The notes under the pieces: model-generated
Database searches by the model: none
What the model was told of the DNA's origin: nothing
Seen by the model: the letters and a program-made list of their open reading frames with translations, nothing else
Translations under genes and position numbers: made by a program
From: Amanita rubescens
Taxonomy: Eukaryota; Basidiomycota; Agaricomycetes; Agaricales; Amanitaceae
Assembly (NCBI GenBank): GCA_015039365.1
Contig: WION01000111.1
Span: 1 to 64,000 of the forward strand
Direction: 5' to 3'
Length of the DNA stretch: 64,000 nucleotides
Part shown: in pieces, positions 20,642 through 31,843 of the stretch
Layout of the letters: each line of letters opens with the position of its first letter
Numbering within the stretch: position 1 is the first letter of the stretch

Positions 20642-23600
20642 TTTGATCCGTGTGCATCACGGAAGAGCGACTGGCAACCGACCGAGTCCGGGGGGCGATG
20701 GAGCGAACTTGTGGTTTGCGATGATGGTTTCCTGTTCATTCTTTTTAGTGAAAAAGGACACAGATATTGAATGGGACTCGATTTTTTCTCATTCTTTCTC
20801 CCTTTCTTTCCCTGTTCTTGTCGCTGCCCTGTTGACCTGTGCGCCGCCTTTCCCTTTCTCGTAATAAGTACAACTTACAAGCACCCATCCATCCATACCC
20901 GCTCGCTCATTAATTACATAATTATCCATACAGATGATGATGATGTATATAAGTGCTACCTACATTGCTTATATTAAAGTATGTATGCAATTAAGTTGTT
21001 TATGGGTGTCCTCTTTTGAGCCATTGCATTGCATTTTTCCGAGGCCGAATGGAATGAAGGACTCGGACTTATGGCTGTGGTGCTATGTCTGGGACATGGA
21101 CCAAAAATTATGAAAAAATCAAAAAAGGGTCCAGGCCTGTAAGGACTGTGTCTATGTTATAATTTGTATCTAGTGGTGATTTGGTTATGTTTTTATGCAT
21201 TTTATAGTACAATTTACAAAATTCTGATTACACCACATATGGTGATGCAATACAACTGGCTAAAAATTGTAAGGAAATAGGTATGAATAGTAGGCACTCA
21301 AGGCTACTGTTCACAGTGCTGCAGAACAGGTGTGGCCCAGTGACTGAGGTTGGGCACGATGGCAGCAGGGACCTCAGGCAGCATACATGGGCCTCCAGGG
21401 GCTGTCTCATCTCATGGTGGCCCATGGGCATAGTGACTGTGGACTCTCTGTAGGGCCTCTCCAATGACTATTGGTAGCCAGTGAAGGAGGGGGAAGGAGA
21501 GTATTTTTAAGAATGGGGGGAAGGTTGTGGTTCATTGCCACTGTTTCACACATCTCACATGGCTTGTGGCTTGGAGGTGATGGCAGTGGGGCACTTGGTC
21601 CTGTCAGTGGGGCTCACTTTGTGGCTGCTTAGTTGTGTTTTTGTTGCTGGCTAGGTCCAGAGAGTGAGTGGAGGCAGCCAAGCAAGCAGGAGATTGTGAT
21701 AGCAACCATTGGGGTTGATGTCACCTTGGCATTTTTAAATGGCACCAGAATCACCTTCCATATTACCCAGTGTACTTGATCAGCAGCTACCCATACTCAG
21801 GCTATAGTACTACCAATTCAGACCTCTGCTGATTCTTGCTCTTTTTCTACAAGCATTGGGTCTTGAGCCTCCTGCCAGATGCCCTAACATCTTTACTAAC
21901 CTACCAAGAGCCATCATGTACTATAACAAACTGGGGGCGGAAGGGGATAGCAGTTACAGAAGCGTAGATCGCTTTTGAATGAAGTGTGGGAATATATTAC
22001 TAAAGGTAGGTGGGAATGACCTCCCAATAAGAGCGGAATTTATGCACCATATATGGTACATAAATTGTCCCAGGCACTGCACCACAGCCGGACTTATAAC
22101 GATTGAATTCGTCACGTAACGCTGAGACACGCCGGTAACTTCTGGTCCCCTGTGTTATCTAACTCTTGATCCGTTTGATAATGGACCGAGCTTCATTCTC
22201 AACGACACCATGGATTCTGATTTGTTAAAAAGTCGCTCCAATATGAACTCTGATCACTGTGTCACCAGACTGCGACCTGTTCAATCCTACCTCCATTTTT
22301 TTTTTAGGGTTTCGGCATATTCCGGTCCTGGCGCTTAACGCTCCGCCAAACAATGCTTCAGCCATTCCAGATCTGCGAAGCTGCTACCGCATTGGCCGCA
22401 TCCTCCCCCGCTTGTTGACACTCCTCACCCTCAAACATGGATGCCTTCACCATCAGGCAAAAGGAGCTACAGTTTGATTGTTTTTTTTTACTACTTGGTA
22501 TATTGTGCGCCAGGCAAAACATCCACACTCCTATCATCGACGGATGCCATCTATATCCCACGTCATTGTGTAGGATGCAATGACATCGCATCACGATGCT
22601 TCAAACCCTTTCCTGCGCACCCATCTGTACCATCAGTTTCCTTTGTTGGCGTGTTGCGTTGCAACACAAATATTAATAATTTGTCACACCACTTTTCTCT
22701 GAAGCGTGGCCCTATAGAACTGGTGGCACTGTGCTCTGAAGCCTAAAGGAGGCTACGCAAATTGTCGCACTAGGACACAAACATTAGTCACACCCCTGTA
22801 CTTTGAAGCCAAAAGTGGATCCAAATTCTTCGCGCTATGACGCAAACAGCGTGTAGTACTATCCCGTGCACCGACATCTTGCCCAGATCCACACTTGACG
22901 CAAATAACATCCTAAATTGAGGGTGATCAGATTGATCCATTATCCCAACGTGCTCTAGTGACACCAAAGGCTCACAATTTCACTCTTTATACACCCTTTG
23001 TCGCATTTCAGTTGATGTGCTAACACTACCCCCAATCACCTCTGATTCAAAAGTCAACTATTTCTCTGCCCAGGCTGGTCATGCTTTGGAGTAAGGCAAC
23101 GGAGGAAGAAACGAGTACAACTGAAAGAAGCCAGATGCAGCGATACAGCACAAATCGGGTCACATTGGGCCGAATGACGAGACTTTCTGCTGCTATCGAT
23201 TTTGCGTACGGATCTGAATTCGGTCAAAATCGAATCCAACGGTCGAATGTTCATACAAGATGTTCAAGGCCGTAACAGACTTGCTGTTTTATTAACCACA
23301 GGCGTGATTGAGCACAAGCTTATCGCGATGTGCTAAAACAACTTCAACTTCCTCGCAATCGGCAAATGTTGGGTATATATGATGCTAGGAAACACGGGTT
23401 CGTCTTTAGCTCAAATGAGAGGTGCGCTTTGCGTTTATCTGTCCACTGTCGGCTACACAGTCAGCAGTTGGATGATGAATGGAGAGGCAAGATCGACACT
23501 TGTGTGAAGCGAAAATCGAAACTTGATTGAAGACAGCTTCACGAAACTCGACCGAGGAAAATGGTGGATGTTCGTGTCAGTGGCGACGATGACGTACTTG

Positions 23601-24991
23601 TTTATTTGTTGTTGTCGTGTTATGTAATTTACGGGCCAAATTTGTGCCAATCCTTCGACGATGCTTGCCCTCCTCCCGTACTGGATGTGGTTTCAGTGAA
23701 CGCATCTGATCATACGTCGAGAACTCATGGGGGTCCTGTAACGGTTGATATTTCATTATCTTTTCCTTTTCTTTTCTTTTCTTTTATTTACAAGAAGTTC
23801 CCACGCTTACCTAAGGATTCCGCGGAACGACGGCATGGGAATAACGAGTCAGAGTATATATACTGAAGTCTACCTATGTATTCCTTAGCCTTACGATTGT
23901 TTCTGTCGTCCATAGACGCAATCAAGTCTCACTTCTCTTTCTGCGATTCAGTCTCGAGTGTCTTAGTGATTGTGTCAGGATCACCTCCTAACATAATCGT
24001 AAGGCTCTTCACACTACCACACTCGCCTGTTCGTCGTTGCTCACAACGGACACGCAAACCATCCGACGGTTACTACACTTGATAGCGTTGGTAGCCCACT
24101 TCCGATACTTGTATCTCCTCACACTGCACATCGCGCGTATCCACTACCGCTTGATAAACCCGGACTCGAGGGTTAACGAGATAGGACTGGGACGCCTCTA
24201 AACTCAGAGTTGGAGACCCGGTAAAACTACGATCCGTTCGAGTTTGGGTGTACCTATTCGATCCATAGGAGAAAACGAACTAGAACCAAACGAACAGTAT
24301 AAGCACTCCCTTGTCACCACAGCTACCTCCAGCTTGTGATCACGGTTCCACACCTCCACCCTCTCATGACCATGATCCATATCAGTATCAGGTACAGGCA
24401 CAGCGGTGATAACGACCTCGCCCATTCGCTAAAGGACAGACGAAGCGACGACTCGGACTGGTGTCGAAATTCGCATCCGGACCCTATCTCAATGCAGCGG
24501 GACTTCCCTGTAGCTACATAAACCGCTCCACTATCCCCTTCAGAAAGAGTTCCGCCTGACCGGCATCTACCTAACTCTTGACCGGACTCTTGACCAAAGA
24601 TGCCATCGACGCTGACATTCGCTGGCCTCCGTTCAACGCGTTTGATTATAATTCAAACACCGTTTGCCTCTTTCTCTCTCTCAAGAAGAACAGCCAAAAG
24701 CACCAAGTCTTGTATTACCAGGTTTACCAGCAGATGTCTCAGTACCCCTCGCTAATTAGTATCATCTGGGAATTGGCACGTACAACCAGAGAGCGTTCGA
24801 CACTCTTATTTTTTTAAATATTCAATTGTTTTCTGTAGTCATCACCCTTCACCGATGCTTGTCATGGTTGCGTCACCATTCCTCCCATACCATACCATCA
24901 ACTCACATATAATTATTGAACTGAAGAGTCTCATGTGTTGCTGTACATAAAAGATTGTATATAGTAAAAAGAAGTAGACCAGAAATTATAT
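20642..24991. other. Gene-poor intergenic DNA
   Basis: No recognisable gene. A CpG-poor block lies at about 21,070-21,935 (one CpG seen, at 21,357). A palindromic stretch around CACCATATATGG is at 22,045. At 22,640-22,910 short diverged units around GACGCAAAC and TCACACC..TGAAGC repeat. Frames at 23,330-23,870 and 24,200-24,820 are short and match nothing I recognise. Confidence 0.5.
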
Positions 24992-25438
24992 TCATTCGTC
25001 CATCATGTTATTCTCATCTGGTTTTTCCTCTAGGATTATGCTCTGAACTCCATCATTGTATATTTGACCAAACTGACGTGCATCATTCGTCAGTAAAACT
25101 ATGTAGACAAAATCAGGACAGACCTTTTTCTGCGCATAATATAATTCAACTGCCTCAGTGGATAGTTTCCCATGTTGAAGCCAAGGGTTCAGGTTGAACG
25201 AAGGACCGCCGTGATTATCAAGATGATGAGAATGGTCAGTCAGAAAAGAATGTTGTGCCACATCCCCAGCGAAAACGATGTTCGTCTCCTCAATCATAGA
25301 CAAGTGAATGGAGGTCTGGAAGAAATTGGGGCTAAGGATTCGACTGATCATTGCCACTTCGTCGATGAATAAATTGTTGATACCCACTAACATGTTGCTT
25401 ATTTGTGCTTTGCAAGAACGAAGGCCCGCGACCGATGG
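24992..25438 (-). pseudogene. Pif1-like helicase fragment (Helitron-type or related)
   Basis: A minus-strand frame of about 150 residues contains LFIDEVAMIS (Walker B of Pif1-type helicases, usually DEVSM) and NIVFAGDVAQ (usually IFAGDFAQLPP). The Walker A region would lie where the G1 LTR begins, so G1 insertion removed or displaced it. Basidiomycete genomes carry such genes mostly within Helitrons. No terminal Helitron hairpin was identified, so assignment to an element is inference. Confidence 0.6.
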
Positions 25439-25869
25439 TGTTACAAACATACGTCATGGCCTATCTTTTTTTTATCTTATCATTTCCATTATCCCTCCCA
25501 CGTCACTGTTTGCATATGCATTCCTTCCGGAACATTCATCGTTTATCATATGCTATTTCGTTTTATCACATGCATGTCGATTATCACATGTAAACTGTTT
25601 CATTATCACATGCAACTGTTTTATTATCACATGCATTCCTATTTACTATATTTGCGTATATACCTTGTACTATATAAGACACGCAAATATGCGACTAGAC
25701 CTCAGTCTAGTTTTAACAGTCAAAATCTGTTTCGTTATCATTTAAGCTCCCTTGAGGACTTATCCGATAACACTCTTAAATCTTTGAACGTTCTTAAGTG
25801 CCGGAACTCCCTTGAGGAACCCACGGTACCTGATAGGCTTGACTTATCAGTGAACAAACAAACGTAACA
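25439..25869 (+). repeat. 5' LTR of old gypsy element G1
   Basis: Starts TGTTACAAAC and ends GTAACA. It matches the G2 LTRs (34,885 and 42,957) with several base and length differences (431 against 427 bp). It is followed by the self-priming site TAAAACTAGACT. The 3' LTR of G1 is missing because the element is truncated at 58,664. Confidence 0.9.
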
Positions 25870-25898
25870 ATAAAACTAGACTCCTCTCTGAGCACGAT

Positions 25899-26415
25899 TG
25901 TTATGATCACGTTAATCTCCACCTACAATGCGTCCACGCTAAGAGCGCTTGACAAAGTAGACTAAGTCCAACGGACAAGTCAAACAATAGGTGAACGAAT
26001 AAGCTAAGTGATAAGACGACTAGAAGAAGTCTTATCCTTGAGAGCGATAATGAACGGAGTAGAAACGACGTTCTTTAGGCGAGATGAGATGATATTGACA
26101 AGAAACGAAATAAGTCGAACTTAAGGTTCGACGTTACAGTACATCGGTTTATATACATGTACAGAAACACAGCCGTATCGTAAGTAGAACAAGGGCGATA
26201 ACAAGTATAGGTAAAACAGGGGGCATAGGGGATGGTACGCGTATGAACAAGGGATTGGGCATAGGGTAAACGGAATGGGGATCGATAAGAGAACGAGGTA
26301 GTCCATTTGGTGAACATAATGGGGATGTGACGAAGGGGTAGGCATATACGAAAAAGTAAGCATGTCCGACGTGTCATGTAATCATAATGTAGGAGTCCGT
26401 ACCGTGTTTGTAACA
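25899..26415 (-). repeat. 3' LTR of element M
   Basis: 517 bp with TG..CA ends, almost identical to 33,671-34,187. It lies downstream of ORF3 in the element's own direction. Confidence 0.95.
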
Positions 26416-26464
26416 CTAGCTCTCCTCTACGTTGTTGACCGCAACAACAATATGCGGGTATCCT

Positions 26465-28219
26465 CTAGGTGTCGAGGTTGTGGCAGGCGTCTTCATCGTC
26501 GTAAGGATGATAGCCAGCTGAGTTGTCGACGAAGACGTCGAAGTCATTCGTCTTGGTTCCATCCTCCTGCGTTCCAGTCGGTGGGTGTGTCCGTATACGT
26601 TTGGACGAGTTCTTCGTTGTTGGCCTCAAGCGAGTTGAGGAGTTTGTGGAGAACCTTGAGGCGTCGGTTCTCTTCTTTGAGGAGCTTGATGATGCGCTCC
26701 TTTGATTCGTCGTCGGGACGAGGGACGGTTGACGGTAGGGATGTGGCGGCGAAAAGCCGGACGTGGGATTGATAGTGGAGGAAATCCGAGATCTCCTGGT
26801 GAATACGGGCGAGGCGTTCTCGACCGTCGAAGGCGCCGATGTTGAAGGCGGTGGGGGTGGACGTCGATGCGACGTTGGAGACGGTGGGGATTTGTTGGGT
26901 CTGTTCTGCGTTCCCTTCCATAATCGATAAAGGTTGTGTTGGGGAACGAGCGAGCGTCCGAGGTTCTTAAATCTTTCAGCGGTCTGGGCGACAGGCGTAG
27001 AAGGTATAAGATTCTGATGGAGATCTAATTCCATCATGACGTGGGCAACTTCTTCATAGGCATTGTGAGAGAGTTGCTGCGGTTTAGCTCCTTTGGTAAA
27101 CAGATCTTCTGTCCATGCGGTAGTCCGTCTAGAAGATTCGGCGATCTCCTTGATTCGATCTGCTAGATCAGCTAAGGCGATTGCTCCGATTTCGGTTCGG
27201 TTCGTAAGTTCCAAGATGTGCTGTGCATCTGGTGCGATCTTGTGAGAGTCAAAGCTGTGATGGATGGCGACGAGATCGTTGGGATCGTCGTTAAGGACGA
27301 ATGGAGGGTGTATTTCATTCCTGACATCTAAGATGGCTTGTTCGTAGAAACGTTCTACGTCAGCAGAGAGGATTCGGCGTAAGAGGTCGATTCCGAATTG
27401 GTGGATGGTGCATCCGTGAGAGAGTCTGGTGTACCATTCCATACGATCTAGGTTGGTCCAGATTTCTATAAGATCTGCGCAGTGGTAGTTGTATCGTTCT
27501 CGAGCGTTGACGATGATTGCCTTGGCAAGTCTTGCGTCTGAGAGAATGCGCCAGAGTCTGGTAAGCCGTTCCAGTTCCTGAGAATTGATTGGCAGGCCGG
27601 AAAGTCTTTTAATGTCGTCAATAGTCTTTCGCATAAGAGCTGAGCTGTTATAATCTGCGAATGTCGTAAAGATCGTCTGAGGTTTAGAGGGAGTGATGTC
27701 TGCCATGACTCGATGACTGTTAGGGCTAGTTGGGTCGTTATCGTCGCCTCTGTTGCGAAGATTGCCAGTTGGTTCCTTGTCGAATTCGGCAAAAGAGTCG
27801 GGGTTATGATATACCTTTCGCATGTTATCAAGTATTTTCCTAGTTCTCCTTGTATCTTCATTATGTCCTCCGTTATCCTGATCTTCTGTGGTATCGTGAG
27901 GACTCGTAGCTCGGCTTGTTCTGGGTGAATCATCAGGTCGATTCTCTTTGTCAGAATCTGAAGCGCTGTGATAAGGAACGAGGCGTGGCCTATTGGGTTC
28001 GGTGATCGTTGTCCTTCTGCTAGCATCCTGATGACTGGATGTATTGGGGGATTCGACGGTGGTGGTGGTGTTGTCGTCGTTGTCTGGGTAAAGACTGAGT
28101 ATATGGGCGGTTCCGGTGATGGTGCTCTCGTCGTTGTTGGCGAGATCGTGGGTGAGGTTCTTGTTGATTCCATGATTCATAGGTAGTTTCTGGGTGTTGT
28201 AGGTGTAATCCTTGCTCAT
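26465..28219 (-). CDS. Element M ORF3, conserved extra protein of unknown function
   Basis: 584 residues, starting one base after the Pol stop (TGA then ATG directly), which suggests reinitiation. The first third is disordered and acidic. A helical core follows at about residues 200-420, with RLTRLWRIL, YNYHCADLIE and IDLLRRILSADVERF, and then a Pro/Ser-rich tail. The core is clearly related to E4 ORF3 (RIARVWRLL, YNYHCADLIE, IDLLRRLLTADIERY). It sits where an env gene lies in errantiviruses, but no signal peptide or membrane segment is visible, so it is not an envelope protein. Two other frames across the same DNA are also open. Confidence 0.8.
   Translation of the reverse strand: MSKDYTYNTQKLPMNHGINKNLTHDLANNDESTITGTAHILSLYPDNDDNTTTTVESPNTSSHQDASRRTTITEPNRPRLVPYHSASDSDKENRPDDSPRTSRATSPHDTTEDQDNGGHNEDTRRTRKILDNMRKVYHNPDSFAEFDKEPTGNLRNRGDDNDPTSPNSHRVMADITPSKPQTIFTTFADYNSSALMRKTIDDIKRLSGLPINSQELERLTRLWRILSDARLAKAIIVNARERYNYHCADLIEIWTNLDRMEWYTRLSHGCTIHQFGIDLLRRILSADVERFYEQAILDVRNEIHPPFVLNDDPNDLVAIHHSFDSHKIAPDAQHILELTNRTEIGAIALADLADRIKEIAESSRRTTAWTEDLFTKGAKPQQLSHNAYEEVAHVMMELDLHQNLIPSTPVAQTAERFKNLGRSLVPQHNLYRLWKGTQNRPNKSPPSPTSHRRPPPPPSTSAPSTVENASPVFTRRSRISSTINPTSGFSPPHPYRQPSLVPTTNQRSASSSSSKKRTDASRFSTNSSTRLRPTTKNSSKRIRTHPPTGTQEDGTKTNDFDVFVDNSAGYHPYDDEDACHNLDT
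26544..26921 (-). CDS. Element M overlapping ORF with coiled coil (tentative)
   Basis: 125 residues in a different frame from ORF3, over the low-complexity ORF3 tail. It starts MEGNAEQTQQ and has a good heptad pattern (ERIIKLLKEENRRLKVLHKL, then LNSLEANNEEL). In ORF3 frame the same bases read as Pro/Ser/Arg-rich sequence, so this frame looks the more protein-like. No counterpart was found in E4 or G2. Expression is unknown. Confidence 0.35.
   Translation of the reverse strand: MEGNAEQTQQIPTVSNVASTSTPTAFNIGAFDGRERLARIHQEISDFLHYQSHVRLFAATSLPSTVPRPDDESKERIIKLLKEENRRLKVLHKLLNSLEANNEELVQTYTDTPTDWNAGGWNQDE
27466..28173 (-). CDS. Element M second overlapping ORF (tentative)
   Basis: 235 codons open in the +1 frame over the disordered N-terminal part of ORF3, starting ATG 28,173. 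The middle is rich in Ile, Leu and Glu and looks folded (ITALQILTKRIDLMI; ITEDIMKIQGELGKYL). A weak resemblance to the N-terminal half of G2 ORF3 (ITPEDIRIMREGLLMF) hints that this frame may carry the ancestral N-domain. This is inference only. Confidence 0.35.
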   Translation of the reverse strand: MESTRTSPTISPTTTRAPSPEPPIYSVFTQTTTTTPPPPSNPPIHPVIRMLAEGQRSPNPIGHASFLITALQILTKRIDLMIHPEQAELRVLTIPQKIRITEDIMKIQGELGKYLITCERYIITPTLLPNSTRNQLAIFATEATITTQLALTVIESWQTSLPLNLRRSLRHSQIITAQLLCERLLTTLKDFPACQSILRNWNGLPDSGAFSQTQDLPRQSSSTLENDTTTTAQIL

Positions 28220-31200
28220 TCAGAGTTTCCTACGTTTCTTATATTCGTCAAGGATATCCTCGGCGTTTGACAAGTTCCTTTGGGGTTCCCAAGTGTTTTC
28301 GCTTGTATCATAGCCTTTCCATTTGACGAGAAACTGTAATTGACGTCCGATTTTTCGGTGTGCGAGAATAGCTTCTATTTCGTATTCTTCTGATCCTTCT
28401 ATTAGATCGGGTGGTGGACGTGTGTCGTTAGGTCCATGGAATTCTGTTTCTTTGAATGGTGACAGTAGACATGCGTGGAAAACGCTGTGTATTTTCCATT
28501 GTTTCGGTAAGTCTATTTGATAGGTGACAGGTCCTAAGACTTTCTTTATCTTGAAGGGTCCTTCTCGTTTAGGTGCGAGTTTTCGTGATTGATAAGGAAT
28601 GCGTAGGTTCTTTGAATCTAGCCAAATCTTTTCTCCTTCTTTGAATGGTTTAGAGTGTTTCATCGTTCGTTGTGCCATCTTGAGGCGTGCAAGATCGTGT
28701 GCTGCCAGAGCTTCTTCTCTTGCTTTGATCAGGAGTCTGATGCGTTCATCTGCTACAGGGGTAGCTGATTGTTCTGTAACCTGGGGTAGTGCCACAGGGT
28801 TAGATCCATACATGAGATAGAACGGTGATTGTTTCAGTTCTTCATGCGTTCTAGAATTGTGAGCGAATTGCGCGATAGGAAGTATCTTGTTCCATTTGTC
28901 TGGTTCATAGGCGCAGAATATGCGGAGGTATACTTCGAGTACGGCGTTATAGCGTTCCGTTTGTCCATCTGTTTGAGGGTGAAAGGCGGTGCTCATCTTG
29001 TGTTTGATCTGAAGTGCGCTGGTTATCCCTTTGAAGACTTTTGCTGCGAATTGCGGTCCTCTGTCAGATATCATGATGTCTGGTAATCCGAAGTTCTTGA
29101 AGACTTCTTTGATGTAGAGGTCGGCGGTTTCGGCTGATGTAATAGTTTTATTACAGGGACATAGAATTACTCCCTTTGAAAGTCCTTGGTCGACCACGAC
29201 AAAGATAGAATCAAAACCGTCACTAGGCGGTAGATCGGTGATGAAATCCATAGTAATCTGTTGAAATGGTCGGTGTGCGTGGGATTTAATTGGCATTAGG
29301 GGTGCGGCGGTGGGGTGTGTATTAGGTTTCATCTGTTGACAGGTAAGGCATCCGTCGATAAAACTTTTGACGAGTGTCGTCATTCTAGGCCACCAATAGT
29401 GTTCTCTTAGTAGGCTAAGAGTTTTGAAGAATCCAGGGTGTCCTGCACTCGGTGCTTCATGGTATTCTTTAATAATAGATCGGCGAAGATCAGAGTCCAT
29501 TGGAACGTATGCTTTGTTTTTAAATAGGATGATTCCGTTATCTTCGGTCCAATCGGTGATTGCTGTGCGGAGGGGCGCTGTTCCTTTCTCCTTTAAGCAT
29601 CTTCTAATTGTTTCGGCAAACTCATCGGTTTGAGTTGCATTCTTTACTTGATCTCGGAGATCTTCGGCGATGACTTGGATGAATAATGAGTCAGGGAGCA
29701 TTGTGACTGTTTCGTCATCTTCTTCTCCATTAGTGTGATCAGGTCGGCGGGATAAGGCGTCTGCTTGAGTCAATTTTGCTCCGGGTACGTGAATTAGTTG
29801 GTAATTATATCTTGAGAGATTATTCCACCATCTTGCTTGTCTAGCTGTGAGACGTTGTGGTGCGCGGTAATAGGTTAAGTTTTTGTGATCGCAGTGTATA
29901 GTGAGTGTGTGTTCTGCTCCAAGTAGTAGGTACTTCCATTCGTCAAGGGCGTAAATTATGGCAAAGAGCTCTCTGTCGTAGATTTGCCAATTTCGTTCAG
30001 TAGGCGTAAGTGCGTGTGAGAGATATCCACAGGGGTGTAAGTCTCCGTTTTCGTCTTTCTGCATTAAGGCGGCTCCGACAGCCCATTTAGATGCGTCCGT
30101 TTCAAGTATGAAAGGTTGATTGACATCTGGCATCTTTAGTACTGGTGCTGTTACGAAACTTTCTTTTAATGAGTCGAAGGCGACTCTACATTCTAGTGTC
30201 CATTCCCATATCTTGTTTTTCTTCGTTAAGTCGTGAAGGGGTCGTGCGAGGTGCGCGAATCCGGATATGAAACGTCTGTAGTAATTTCCAAATCCAAGAA
30301 ACGAGCGTACTTGTTTAACTGTTGTCGGAGGGGGCCAGTCTCTGATTCCAGCGAGTTTTATTGGATCCATTTTTATCGTATCTTTTGTGATTATCATGCC
30401 TAAGAAGTCCACTTCTTCGGCGGCAAATTTGCATTTTTCCAATTTCAGGTAAAGATCGTGTTCTTTTAATTTTGCGAGTACTAGCTTTGTTCTTTTCTCG
30501 AGTTCTTGTTTGTTGCGCGCGTGTATCAAGATGTCATCCATGTAAATGGCGATCCATCCTTCGTTCATGAAGTCCTTGAAGTAATCGTCCATCATAGCTT
30601 GAAATGTTGCTGGTGAATTGCGTAATCCAAAGAACATAACCGTTGGTTCGAATAGTCCTTTATTCGTGATAAATGCGGCTTTCCATTCGTCTCCTTCTTT
30701 GATACGAACATTGTTATATCCCCATCTGATGTCTAGTTTCGTAAAGTATTGTGATCCTTTAAGTTGTAGCATCAGATCGGATATGAGTGGTAGGGGGTAA
30801 GAGTTTGGTTTCGTATGTTCGTTCAAGTATCGATAGTCTTGGCAGGGTCTGAGTGTTTTGCTATCCTTCTTTTCGACATAAAAGAATGGCGCTGCCTGCG
30901 GAGATTTGGATGGTCGTATATATCCTTTAGTTAGTTGTTCTTTGATCCATTCGTCAAGCGTATTTTGTTGTAATGGCGATATTGGGTAGATCTTCCCTTT
31001 CTTTGGTATAAAATCTTCGCGAAGTTCAATTGCGTGATCCCATGATCTGCGGTCTGGGAATCGTTCTGACGCTTGTTTTTCAAATATCTCTTTCCATTCG
31101 AGATACTCAGGAGGTAGCGTGATTTCCTTCTGATCGGTGTTGTACTTGTGTTCCATTTGTTGAGCTGGTGAGTAGCGATTAATCGTGATTTCGTCATAAT

Positions 31201-31843
31201 CTTCCTCTGTCCATCTTCCTATGTCTTCAAATGGTGGTTTCCAACGTAGACTCTTCTCTTCTGGTCCTTTGTGTGACAACAAATACCGAATTACGACGTC
31301 TTCTTCCCATTTAGGCATTGCTTCTTCATCGAGTCGATGCAAGATGCTCCGTATTGATGCCTTCCATTCGTCTTCTTTGGAGTTTCGGAACTCCAGAGTT
31401 CTATTCCTCCAGCTTATGATTGGGTCATGCTTCTCGAGCCACGGAAGTCCCAGTATCAAGTTTTGATCGCCAAGCGAAGTGACCAAGAACCATTCAGTCA
31501 TCTTCTTTCCATTGATGTCGATGGTGATCAAACACTTGTCAGAAATTTCTCCATTCGTATTATATGTGCCGTCAACGTTCTTGACTCGGATTGGTTTTGC
31601 GAGTTTCTTCTTTCTCCATTTGTGCGCGATTGATGAATTGATAAATAAACCTTCTGCACCGCTGTCGACCAGTGCAGTCATTGATTCAGTGTTGTCTTCG
31701 GTTTCAACTTCGAGGGGAATAGATAATCGATTGCTTGAAATAGAACGTACTATTACAGGTGATATCGAAAGATCGTCCTTTGGAGTTGAATCCAAAGTTA
31801 TGGGACAAGCATCCACTGATATGTGTCCCACTGTCAAAAATCC
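28220..31843 (-). CDS. Element M Pol: protease, RT, RNase H, integrase, chromodomain
   Basis: About 1,200 residues, intact. Aspartic protease with VDSGAEGLF and LILGLPWL; reverse transcriptase with GYNNVRIKEGDEWKAAF and the YMDD box (IYMDDILIH); RNase H with LETDASKWAVGAAL; integrase zinc finger (H..H..CLTCQQMK) and DDE core (MDFITDLP, ISDRGPQF, STAFHPQTDGQTER); C-terminal chromodomain (FLVKWKGYDTSENTWEP). Pol is read in the -1 frame relative to Gag; the frames overlap at GGATTTT. No in-frame stop occurs, unlike G2 and E4. The copy looks coding-competent. Confidence 0.95.
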   Translation of the reverse strand, partial: GFLTVGHISVDACPITLDSTPKDDLSISPVIVRSISSNRLSIPLEVETEDNTESMTALVDSGAEGLFINSSIAHKWRKKKLAKPIRVKNVDGTYNTNGEISDKCLITIDINGKKMTEWFLVTSLGDQNLILGLPWLEKHDPIISWRNRTLEFRNSKEDEWKASIRSILHRLDEEAMPKWEEDVVIRYLLSHKGPEEKSLRWKPPFEDIGRWTEEDYDEITINRYSPAQQMEHKYNTDQKEITLPPEYLEWKEIFEKQASERFPDRRSWDHAIELREDFIPKKGKIYPISPLQQNTLDEWIKEQLTKGYIRPSKSPQAAPFFYVEKKDSKTLRPCQDYRYLNEHTKPNSYPLPLISDLMLQLKGSQYFTKLDIRWGYNNVRIKEGDEWKAAFITNKGLFEPTVMFFGLRNSPATFQAMMDDYFKDFMNEGWIAIYMDDILIHARNKQELEKRTKLVLAKLKEHDLYLKLEKCKFAAEEVDFLGMIITKDTIKMDPIKLAGIRDWPPPTTVKQVRSFLGFGNYYRRFISGFAHLARPLHDLTKKNKIWEWTLECRVAFDSLKESFVTAPVLKMPDVNQPFILETDASKWAVGAALMQKDENGDLHPCGYLSHALTPTERNWQIYDRELFAIIYALDEWKYLLLGAEHTLTIHCDHKNLTYYRAPQRLTARQARWWNNLSRYNYQLIHVPGAKLTQADALSRRPDHTNGEEDDETVTMLPDSLFIQVIAEDLRDQVKNATQTDEFAETIRRCLKEKGTAPLRTAITDWTEDNGIILFKNKAYVPMDSDLRRSIIKEYHEAPSAGHPGFFKTLSLLREHYWWPRMTTLVKSFIDGCLTCQQMKPNTHPTAAPLMPIKSHAHRPFQQITMDFITDLPPSDGFDSIFVVVDQGLSKGVILCPCNKTITSAETADLYIKEVFKNFGLPDIMISDRGPQFAAKVFKGITSALQIKHKMSTAFHPQTDGQTERYNAVLEVYLRIFCAYEPDKWNKILPIAQFAHNSRTHEELKQSPFYLMYGSNPVALPQVTEQSATPVADERIRLLIKAREEALAAHDLARLKMAQRTMKHSKPFKEGEKIWLDSKNLRIPYQSRKLAPKREGPFKIKKVLGPVTYQIDLPKQWKIHSVFHACLLSPFKETEFHGPNDTRPPPDLIEGSEEYEIEAILAHRKIGRQLQFLVKWKGYDTSENTWEPQRNLSNAEDILDEYKKRRKL

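Noticed and set aside
27713..28186. Plus-strand open frames antisense to ORF3 of M
   Set aside because: Composition mirrors the opposite strand and no motif is recognised.
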